DNA of 11,262 nt from an uncultured Clostridia bacterium (GTDB taxonomy: Bacteria > Bacillota > Clostridia > TANB77 > UBA1234): assembly GCA_947624765.1 (NCBI GenBank), contig CANQLS010000031.1:1-11262 (forward strand), written 5' to 3'. The notes beneath the pieces are model-generated. The model ran no database searches and was not told the DNA's origin. It saw only the letters and a program-made list of their open reading frames with translations. Below are positions 1 through 5,337 of this stretch, one piece after another. Position 1 is the first letter of the stretch, and every line of letters starts with the position of its first letter. The position numbers and the translations under genes were made by a program.

Positions 1-159
1 GCTGTTGATGTAAGCTCATTTGCAGAAAAGTGGGGTAAAGAGTTAGTAAAGAAAACAGTTAATATTCCAAAGTGGGTTAATACTAAGGCTGAAATCTTAA
101 AAATAAATTTTTCTAAAACATTAGAAGAAGCATTATTACAGAAAATATATAGGAAATAA
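1..159 (+). CDS. HicB-like antitoxin, C-terminal fragment (5' end outside window)
   Basis: The reading frame is open from base 1 and ends in TAA at 157-159, giving the last 52 residues of a protein. It resembles the C-terminal DNA-binding part of HicB-family type II antitoxins. The run VKKTVNIPKWVN, followed by INFSKTLEEAL, fits the family pattern (V)KKT(L)xIPxWLN...INFSxxLxEAL, a small ribbon-helix-helix-type module that binds the operator. In this family the preceding domain neutralises the HicA mRNA interferase, and hicA usually lies just upstream; both would be outside this window. A terminator follows 11 bases after the stop, so this is the end of its operon. The call rests on remembered motif similarity over a short fragment; a different antitoxin with the same type of C-terminus is possible. 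Confidence 0.65.
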   Translation, partial: AVDVSSFAEKWGKELVKKTVNIPKWVNTKAEILKINFSKTLEEALLQKIYRK

Positions 160-170
160 GTTTAAATAAA

Positions 171-215
171 AAGATGAAGTGAGTTAAAATTCATTTCATC
201 TTTTCTTGCTTTTTC
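171..215 (+). terminator. Rho-independent terminator after hicB-like gene
   Basis: A 12-bp stem (171-182 with 191-202, one G-U pair) encloses an 8-base loop and is followed by a T-rich tract (203-215). It lies 11 bases after the stop codon of the HicB-like gene. Confidence 0.75.
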
Positions 216-330
216 TGCTAGATAGTGCTATATTTATGTATATTGAGTAAAAATAAGTTTATTGTTGGAACTTTGTAGATGTTCGCCTTGCGTAAGTTAA
301 AAATATTTGATATACTATTACACGATAATA

Positions 331-375
331 AGAGAAAAAAATAATCGCCAACTGCTTGACCGCTAATGGCGATTA
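331..375 (-). terminator. Minus-strand rho-independent terminator
   Basis: The 8-bp perfect stem TAATCGCC/GGCGATTA (342-349 with 368-375) has an 18-base loop and, read on the minus strand, is followed by seven T and then CTCT (341-331). It ends the unit started by the promoter at 426-454. The long loop is a weakness. Confidence 0.6.
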
Positions 376-419
376 AATCAATATTATCGGCTAACCGCAT
401 CTGCGGATCTCCTTATTAT
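331..419 (-). ncRNA. Candidate small RNA or short leader transcript
   Basis: On the minus strand a consensus promoter (426-454) predicts a start near 419, and a hairpin followed by seven T ends the unit near 331-341. The predicted transcript is therefore about 85-90 nt. It has a 5' hairpin CCGC-ATCT-GCGG (395-406 on the plus strand) and a terminator stem at 342-349/368-375. AAGGAG (409-414) sits 8 bases before an ATG at 398-400, which opens a 60-codon frame ending at 218. That frame runs straight through the terminator, so a terminated RNA would carry a start but no stop. Possibilities are a small regulatory RNA, a type I toxin-like or leader RNA, or an attenuated short gene. I recognise no known RNA family. 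The gap 216-330 shows nothing else I can support. Confidence 0.5.
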
Positions 420-425
420 GTTTAT

Positions 426-454
426 ATTTTAGCTTATTTTATAGAAAATGTCAA
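426..454 (-). promoter_or_regulatory. Consensus sigma-A promoter on the minus strand
   Basis: On the minus strand TTGACA (449-454) is separated by exactly 17 bases from TAAAAT (426-431). The -35 box overlaps an inverted repeat at 451-477. It drives transcription away from alaS, towards the candidate small RNA. Confidence 0.7.
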
Positions 455-477
455 TAACTTATGAGAAAAGTTATTGA
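451..477. promoter_or_regulatory. Inverted repeat between divergent promoters (possible operator)
   Basis: TCAATAACTT (451-460) is perfectly inverted at 468-477 around a 7-base spacer. No T-run follows on either strand, so it is unlikely to be a terminator. It overlaps the -35 box of the minus-strand promoter and lies against a weak possible alaS promoter (TTATTG at 471-476, 18 bases, TAATAT at 495-500). A repressor bound here could affect both directions; this is inference. Confidence 0.4.
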
Positions 478-522
478 CTGTAAACTAAAAAATGTAATAT
501 GCCTAGAGGGAGGAAGTAAAAT

Positions 523-2280
523 ATGAGAGCATATGAATTAAGAAGAAAATATATTGAATTTTTTAAGAGACATGGACATAAAGAAATACCAAGTGCACCA
601 GTCGTTCCAGAAAATGATCCTACAGTTTTATTTACAACTGCTGGTATGCATCCATTGGTGCCATATTTGTTAGGAGAACCACATCCACAAGGAAAACGTT
701 TAACAGATTATCAGAAATGCATTCGTACAGGTGATATTGATTCTGTTGGAGATAACTCTCATTTAACATTTTTTGAGATGTTAGGAAACTGGTCTTTAGG
801 AGATTATTTCAAAAAAGAATCAATTTCTATGAGTTATGAATTTTTAGAAAAAGAGTTAGGCTTTGACATGAGCAAAATTTCTGTTACAGTTTTTGCTGGT
901 GAGGACGGAATTCCGAGAGATGAGGAGGCCGCAAAGTATTGGGAAGAAGCTGGCATTCCGAAGGAGAGAATTTTCTTCTGTGGTAGAGAACATAACTGGT
1001 GGGGCCCAGCAGGCGAGACAGGCCCATGTGGACCAGATACGGAAATCTTTTTTGATACAGGAAAAGAGAAATGTAGTGAACATTGCGATCCTACTTGTAG
1101 TTGTGGTAAGTATTTAGAGATTTGGAATAATGTGTTTATGCAATATAATAAACAAAAGGATGGTTCACTTGTACCATTAGAACATCCAAATGTAGATACA
1201 GGTTTGGGATTAGAGAGAGTAATTGGTTTATTAGAAGGAAAGAAATCTGTATATGAAACAGAGTTATTTTCTGATATTATTGCTAAAATTAAAGAGTTGG
1301 CCACTGCACCAAATGAAGAAAGTTGCAGAATTATTGCTGATCATATTAGAACGTCTATCTTTATGATTATAGATGGTGTAAGGCCGAGCAATGTAGAGCA
1401 AGGATATATTTTGAGAAGACTTTTAAGACGAGCTATTCGACATATGAGAAAAATATCATTTCCAATTGATCAAATGACTACGCTATTAGATACTTTCATA
1501 AATACATTGCAGGAGATGTATCCAGAAACATTAGAAAATAGAGAAACAATTGTTAATGTAATTTCTGAAGAAACAAGTAAATTCTTAAAAACTTTGGAAA
1601 ATGGTGAAAAAGAGTTTGCTAAGAATGTGCAAAAAGCTAAAAACGATGGAAAAGATAAATTAGATGGTCAAGTTGTATTTCATCTATATGATACGTTTGG
1701 CTTTCCACCTGAAATGACAGCTGAATTGGCAAGAGAGAATGAAATGACAATTGATATGGAAGAGTTTCAAGAATTATTTAAAAAGCATCAAGAACTTTCG
1801 AGAGCTGGTGCTGAACAAAAATTCAAAGGTGGCTTAGCTGACCATAGCGAAAAAACAACTGCTTATCATACTGCAACTCACCTTCTTCATAAAGCTTTAC
1901 AAATTGTCTTAGGAGAGCATGCAACTCAAAAAGGTTCTAATTTGACTGCAGAAAGATTGCGTTTTGACTTTGCTCATCCACAAAAAGTAACACCAGAAGA
2001 ATTAAAAAGAGTTGAGGATATTGTAAATGAACAAATTCAAAGAGATTTAGTTGTTACTTGTGAAGAAATGAGTTTGGAAGATGCTAAGAAGAGCGGAGCA
2101 ACAGGTTTATTTGAAAATAAATATGGCGATAAAGTAAAAGTATATACAATAGGAGATTTTAGTAAAGAAATTTGTGGAGGCCCACACGTAGAAAGAACAG
2201 GTAATATGGGACATTTCAAAATTATGAAAGAGGAGGCTGTTTCGTCGGGAGTTAGGAGAATTAAGGCCATATTAGAGTAG
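523..2280 (+). CDS. alaS: Alanine--tRNA ligase, short form
   Basis: It attaches alanine to tRNA-Ala in the cytoplasm using ATP. The class II catalytic core is at about 1-240: GMHPLVPYLLG (41-51), the motif 2 region CIRTGDID...FFEMLGNWSLGDYF (66-96), and motif 3 GLGLERV (227-233). A cysteine cluster (C184, C188, C192, C194) precedes KYLEIWNNVFMQYN. The tRNA-recognition helices follow at about 245-430. The editing domain has the zinc ligands HTATH (449-453) and CGGPH (551-555). At 585 aa it is far below the usual 870-880: about residue 430 runs directly into the editing domain, so the second beta-barrel is missing, and it stops after the editing domain, so the C-Ala oligomerisation domain is missing too. 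I know this architecture from Patescibacteria-type short AlaRS. GGGAGG (508-513) sits 9 bases before the ATG. No T-box leader is visible. Confidence 0.95.
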   Translation: MRAYELRRKYIEFFKRHGHKEIPSAPVVPENDPTVLFTTAGMHPLVPYLLGEPHPQGKRLTDYQKCIRTGDIDSVGDNSHLTFFEMLGNWSLGDYFKKESISMSYEFLEKELGFDMSKISVTVFAGEDGIPRDEEAAKYWEEAGIPKERIFFCGREHNWWGPAGETGPCGPDTEIFFDTGKEKCSEHCDPTCSCGKYLEIWNNVFMQYNKQKDGSLVPLEHPNVDTGLGLERVIGLLEGKKSVYETELFSDIIAKIKELATAPNEESCRIIADHIRTSIFMIIDGVRPSNVEQGYILRRLLRRAIRHMRKISFPIDQMTTLLDTFINTLQEMYPETLENRETIVNVISEETSKFLKTLENGEKEFAKNVQKAKNDGKDKLDGQVVFHLYDTFGFPPEMTAELARENEMTIDMEEFQELFKKHQELSRAGAEQKFKGGLADHSEKTTAYHTATHLLHKALQIVLGEHATQKGSNLTAERLRFDFAHPQKVTPEELKRVEDIVNEQIQRDLVVTCEEMSLEDAKKSGATGLFENKYGDKVKVYTIGDFSKEICGGPHVERTGNMGHFKIMKEEAVSSGVRRIKAILE

Positions 2281-2283
2281 TAA

Positions 2284-2311
2284 TGAGGGGTGAAATTGCC
2301 TCAATTCTTTT
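2284..2311 (+). terminator. Weak hairpin after alaS
   Basis: A 5-bp stem TGAGG/CCTCA (2284-2288 with 2299-2303) is followed by ATTCTTTT. The stem is short, so termination may be partial and hinT may still be reached by read-through. Confidence 0.35.
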
Positions 2312-2325
2312 CCAACCAATTATAC
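2296..2325 (+). promoter_or_regulatory. Possible promoter for hinT and the thioesterase gene
   Basis: TTGCCT (2296-2301), an 18-base spacer and TTATAC (2320-2325) lie 45 bases before the hinT start. The match is modest and overlaps the weak hairpin after alaS. Confidence 0.3.
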
Positions 2326-2369
2326 ACTTCACTATTAACTAAGGTATTGAAAGAAAGGAGAAAGTGAAA

Positions 2370-2717
2370 ATGGATTGTATTTTTTGTAAAATTATTAATA
2401 AAGAAATTCCTGCAACAATTGTATATGAGAATGATTATGTTATGGCTTTTGACGATGCTCATCCAGTTGCACCAGTACATACTTTAATTGTTCCTAAAAA
2501 ACATATTGCTAGTATGATGGAGTTAAAAGAAGAAGATATGGTTTATGTTGATGAAATCCATAAGGCTATTCAAGAAGTGGCAAAAATAAAAGGCGTTGCA
2601 GAAAGTGGTTTTCGTATTATTACAAATTTTGGAGAGGACGGAGGTCAAACTATACATCATCTTCATTATCATTTAATTGGCGGAAAACATTTGGGACCTA
2701 AAATTATTCATGACTAA
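2370..2717 (+). CDS. hinT: HIT family protein, HinT-type nucleoside phosphoramidase
   Basis: HinT-type enzymes hydrolyse adenosine 5'-phosphoramidates and aminoacyl-adenylates; the cellular substrate is often unclear. The 115-aa protein matches the usual family length. It starts with the CIFCKI zinc-type cysteine pair and carries KIINKEIPA, then FDDAHPVAPVHTLIVPKKHI, and near the C-terminus the histidine triad HLHYHLIGG, whose middle histidine is the nucleophile in this family. I chose the ATG at 2370, 9 bases after AGGAG (2356-2360), over an in-frame GTG at 2364 that sits only 3 bases from it. The thioesterase gene starts 13 bases downstream, so the two are probably one operon. Its position after alaS is suggestive, because HinT can act on aminoacyl-AMP, but neighbours alone do not show a link. 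Confidence 0.92.
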   Translation: MDCIFCKIINKEIPATIVYENDYVMAFDDAHPVAPVHTLIVPKKHIASMMELKEEDMVYVDEIHKAIQEVAKIKGVAESGFRIITNFGEDGGQTIHHLHYHLIGGKHLGPKIIHD

Positions 2718-2730
2718 AGGAGAGAAAAAA

Positions 2731-3432
2731 ATGGATTATCATTATTCACATTCTTATTTGATGGGGTATAGCGATGTTGACAAAGATAATAAAATGAAAT
2801 TATCTCGTATGATTGATTTATTACAGGATGTGGCTACTTGGCATTCAAAAGGAATTGGCTATGGCACAGAAGAAATGATGGAACTAAAATTAGGCTGGTT
2901 ATTGCTGGCATGGAAAATTAAGATTTTATCATATCCAAAGGCAGATACAAATATTGAAATTAGAACTTGGAGTAGAGGTATGAAGGGGTTGCATGCTTGT
3001 CGTGATTATGAAATTATTGATGAAGCTGGAAATACTTGTGTATTAGCTACTTCTACATGGATTTTATTTGATTTATCTGCGCAAAGAATTATTAGGCCAT
3101 CAGAAGAAATGATGAAGAAATATGGTGCTATTGAGCGAAAAGCATTGGAAGAAGATATTTCAAAAATAAAGGAAGAAGCCATAGATGGAGTAGAAACTGA
3201 GATTGTAATTGGAAAAAGAGATATTGATACCAATGGTCATACAAATAATGCGAGATATATGGAATTTATGATGGAAGTATTACCAGATGATTTGAATATT
3301 TCTGAACTAGAAATTCATTATAAAAAGCAAACGCGATATGGAGAAAAATTACATTTAACGTTTGACGGAGAAACTTGCACAATGAAAACAGAGGATGGAG
3401 AAACACACGTCATTGCTAAAATATTTCAATAA
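2731..3432 (+). CDS. Acyl-ACP thioesterase
   Basis: It is predicted to hydrolyse the thioester of acyl-acyl carrier protein in the cytoplasm, releasing free fatty acid (FatA/FatB-like, Pfam Acyl-ACP_TE). The 233 aa form two hot-dog folds. The first (about 1-125) contains YSDVDKDNKMKLSRMIDLLQ, TWHSKGIGYG and a LGWLLLAWKI strand. The second (about 155-233) contains DIDTNGHTNNARYMEFM (164-180), whose Asn168 and His170 match the conserved Asn-His pair of the active site. The start at 2731 is set by AGGAG (2718-2722) 8 bases before it; the frame stays open upstream to 2677, but that would overlap hinT by 41 bases and lacks a better site. Length is normal for bacterial members. Substrate chain length cannot be read from the sequence. 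Confidence 0.85.
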   Translation: MDYHYSHSYLMGYSDVDKDNKMKLSRMIDLLQDVATWHSKGIGYGTEEMMELKLGWLLLAWKIKILSYPKADTNIEIRTWSRGMKGLHACRDYEIIDEAGNTCVLATSTWILFDLSAQRIIRPSEEMMKKYGAIERKALEEDISKIKEEAIDGVETEIVIGKRDIDTNGHTNNARYMEFMMEVLPDDLNISELEIHYKKQTRYGEKLHLTFDGETCTMKTEDGETHVIAKIFQ

Positions 3433-3438
3433 TACTAG

Positions 3439-3475
3439 GGTTGGGAGCGAATTTCGTTTCCAACCTTTAATATTA
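3439..3475 (+). terminator. Terminator hairpin between convergent genes
   Basis: A nearly perfect stem (GGTTGGGAGCG with CGTTTCCAACC, two G-U pairs) spans 3439-3465 and is followed by TTTAATATTAT. It ends the hinT-thioesterase operon. The T-tract is weak on the plus strand and absent on the minus strand, where the M23 gene ends at 3473. Confidence 0.6.
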
Positions 3476-4057
3476 TCTTGGCGAAACATATTGTAATGGA
3501 TCTACCTTTTTCCCATTAATTGAAAGTCCAAAATGCAAGTGAGGACCTGTTGTTGCACCGTTTGTGGAACGACCTGAACTATCATGATAAGGATTATTTG
3601 GCGGACCTGCAATATATTTGGGACCGACATTTGCAATTATATCGCCCTTTAAAACATCATCTCCTACAGATACGAGAAAATTATTAGAGATATGGGAATA
3701 AGTGCTTACAATGCCATTCTCGTGTGAAATAAGCACACTATAGCCATTAGCTCCATACCATCCTACGTATTTTACGGTGCCATTTGCAATTGCAACAATA
3801 TTACTGCCTTCACGAGCCCCTATATCAATGCCACCATGATAGCTAGAAGCACCACTTGTTGGAGCATTTCGATAGCCAAAATAAGAGGTAATCTTTGTTG
3901 AGCTAGGAGAGGGCCATAAATATTTTGTAAAATAAATCGAACTTTCGTTATACTTCAAAATGTAATTGTTATTTGATAAATATGGAATGAAAAAAATAGA
4001 AATTACTACAGATAGAACAACAGGAATAAAAAAAGAATAAAGAAATAATTTTTGCAT
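3473..4057 (-). CDS. Membrane-anchored M23 family (LytM-like) metallopeptidase
   Basis: A zinc endopeptidase fold that usually cuts peptidoglycan cross-bridges outside the cell. The 194-aa protein has a basic start and one hydrophobic segment (about 5-27), which would act as a membrane anchor or uncleaved signal. After a short linker the M23 domain begins at about 47 (WPSPSS...SYFGYR). The zinc and catalytic residues are present: HGGIDIG (H74, D78), SYSHIS (H122) and GPHLHFGL (H173, H175). The domain looks complete, so it is probably active, unlike degenerate M23 regulators. AGGAG lies 7 bases before the ATG (plus 4065-4069). There is little room for a promoter between this start and the tRNA-Leu terminator about 24 bases upstream, so it may depend on read-through or an unseen promoter. 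Its substrate bond is not readable. Confidence 0.88.
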   Translation of the reverse strand: MQKLFLYSFFIPVVLSVVISIFFIPYLSNNNYILKYNESSIYFTKYLWPSPSSTKITSYFGYRNAPTSGASSYHGGIDIGAREGSNIVAIANGTVKYVGWYGANGYSVLISHENGIVSTYSHISNNFLVSVGDDVLKGDIIANVGPKYIAGPPNNPYHDSSGRSTNGATTGPHLHFGLSINGKKVDPLQYVSPR

Positions 4058-4080
4058 AAAGAAACTCCTAAAAATAGATT

Positions 4081-4121
4081 AAAAAAAGAGCCTAAAATGA
4101 TGATAAATATCTTTTAGCCCC
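4081..4121 (-). terminator. Terminator of tRNA-Leu
   Basis: On the minus strand GGGGCTAAAA pairs with TTTTAGGCTC (4112-4121 with 4088-4097; one G-G mismatch, one G-U), and seven T follow (4087-4081). It lies about 10 bases after the CCA end of the tRNA. Confidence 0.75.
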
Positions 4122-4131
4122 TTGTACAAAA

Positions 4132-4215
4132 TGGTGCGGGTGAGAGGACTTGAACCCCCACGTCTGTGACACTAGATCCTAAGTCTAGCGCGTCTGCCAG
4201 TTCCGCCACACCCGC
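4132..4215 (-). tRNA. tRNA-Leu, anticodon UAG
   Basis: An 84-nt cloverleaf with the CCA end encoded. The acceptor stem GCGGGTG/CACCCGC is perfect. The anticodon stem CTAGA/TCTAG holds the loop CTTAGGA, anticodon UAG (plus 4179-4181), which reads CUN leucine codons. The longer variable region and the T-loop TTCAAGT fit a class II leucine tRNA. It is transcribed alone from its own promoter. Confidence 0.97.
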
Positions 4216-4235
4216 AAATTCTTGTAACAATAACT

Positions 4236-4264
4236 ATATTAACACTTGGCTGGTGGTTTGTCAA
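4236..4264 (-). promoter_or_regulatory. Promoter of tRNA-Leu
   Basis: On the minus strand TTGACA (4259-4264), a 17-base spacer and TAATAT (4236-4241) lie about 20 bases before the tRNA 5' end; this is a near-consensus sigma-A promoter, fitting a stable RNA gene. Confidence 0.85.
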
Positions 4265-4318
4265 CAAAATGTTAAAATTCTTTTGAAAAAAGCTAGATAA
4301 TAATTTATGTTTGAGTAG

Positions 4319-4347
4319 TGTAGCGGCGGCCATTGGCCGCCATTACA
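4319..4347. repeat. GC-rich palindrome downstream of the ATPase gene
   Basis: GGCGGCC-ATT-GGCCGCC (4325-4341), extended by TGTA/TACA after two poorly paired positions, stands out in very AT-rich sequence. It lies 46 bases beyond the ATPase stop codon. No T-run follows on either strand, so it is not a standard terminator; it could stabilise mRNA 3' ends or be a remnant of a short repeat family. Confidence 0.55.
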
Positions 4348-4392
4348 CATTGAAAAGTTATAGAAATATTAGTTAGTAACAAGATAAATATT

Positions 4393-5337
4393 TTAATCTT
4401 TGCTAAAATTTTTTTCTTCTTTTGTTGTGTTTATTTTCAATAATTTAAAGATTTCTACAATGACAAGTGGAGCAACTGCAAGCCCAATAACTACTAACCA
4501 ATGGAATAAATCAAGTTTTGCAATTTCAAATATTTTTTGTAAAAATGGCACTTCTAATACTGAAAACATTAGTAGAAAAGATATTGCGTTTGCTAATAGT
4601 AAAGTTTTATTTGTGCTAAATTTTACTTTAAATATAGAATCTTTATTTGAACGAATATTAAATACATGTACTAACTGACTAATGGCAAGTACTGCAAATG
4701 CCATTGTTTGTGCTTGTGGCATAAGAGATTCATTATGATAATCAAAATTACAACCAATTGAAAAAGCAAGAAGTGTTAAAGTTCCAATCATAATTCCTTG
4801 ATATATAATTCTCCAAATCATGCCTTTTGTAAAAATGTTATTATTCTTTTTAGCTTTTCTATGCATAATATCTTTTTCTGCTGGATCAACTGCAAGAGCT
4901 AGAGCTGGTAAACTATCAGTAACTAAATTAATCCATAAAATATGAATTGGAAGTAGAGGTTCAATCCAGTTTAACATTGTAGCAACAAATAATGTAATGA
5001 TTTCACCAATATTTGAAGATAGTAAAAATTGAATAGCTTTCAAAATATTATCATAAATTCTTCTTCCTTCTTCAACTGCTGAAACAATAGTTGCAAAGTT
5101 ATCATCTGTTAAAACTACATCAGCAGCTTCTTTAGCTACATCTGTTCCTACCATTCCCATTGCAGCACCAATATCTGCACTTTTTAATGCGGGTGCATCA
5201 TTTACGCCATCACCAGTCATAGCAACAACTTCACCTTTAGATTGCCATGCTTTTACAATACGTACTTTATGTTCTGGAGAAACTCTAGCATAAACAGCAT
5301 AATTTTGAACATTTTTTTCTAGTTCTTCTTGTGACAT
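4393..5337 (-). CDS. Calcium P-type ATPase, C-terminal part (frameshifted)
   Basis: This is the second half of the cation pump that begins at 7085 on the same strand. The 314 residues carry the hinge motif TGDGVNDAPA (41-50), which coordinates Mg2+ in the P domain, then membrane helices M5 to M10. The M5 sequence SSNIGEII (N109, E112) and M6 WINLVTDSLPALAL (N137, D141) keep the residues that bind calcium in SERCA-type pumps (type IIA), which favours calcium as substrate. The ATG at 5335-5337 has no well-placed ribosome site (GGAG is 13 bases away), and the frame begins exactly where the first part loses its frame. It is best read as the rest of one broken gene of about 897 codons. It lacks the phosphorylated Asp and the ATP-binding domain, so alone it cannot pump. 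Confidence 0.88.
   Translation of the reverse strand: MSQEELEKNVQNYAVYARVSPEHKVRIVKAWQSKGEVVAMTGDGVNDAPALKSADIGAAMGMVGTDVAKEAADVVLTDDNFATIVSAVEEGRRIYDNILKAIQFLLSSNIGEIITLFVATMLNWIEPLLPIHILWINLVTDSLPALALAVDPAEKDIMHRKAKKNNNIFTKGMIWRIIYQGIMIGTLTLLAFSIGCNFDYHNESLMPQAQTMAFAVLAISQLVHVFNIRSNKDSIFKVKFSTNKTLLLANAISFLLMFSVLEVPFLQKIFEIAKLDLFHWLVVIGLAVAPLVIVEIFKLLKINTTKEEKNFSKD

Noticed and set aside
218..400. 60-codon minus-strand ORF with a good ribosome site, as a protein gene
   Set aside because: The frame runs through a rho-independent terminator and its later residues look like translated AT-rich non-coding DNA. It is treated as part of the RNA candidate instead.
400..522. T-box riboswitch upstream of alaS
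   Set aside because: No T-box sequence resembling AGGGTGGNACCGCG and no terminator/antiterminator pair is present in the leader.
834..1304. 156-codon minus-strand ORF inside alaS
   Set aside because: It lies opposite conserved catalytic-domain codons of alaS and has no ribosome site or promoter; it is a shadow ORF.
2364..2369. GTG at 2364 as the hinT start
   Set aside because: It is only 3 bases from AGGAG, while the ATG at 2370 is 9 bases away and starts the protein at the family's usual MDCIFCKI.
2677..2730. Upstream ATG for the thioesterase
   Set aside because: It would overlap the end of hinT by 41 bases and add residues not typical of the family; the ATG at 2731 has a clear AGGAG site.
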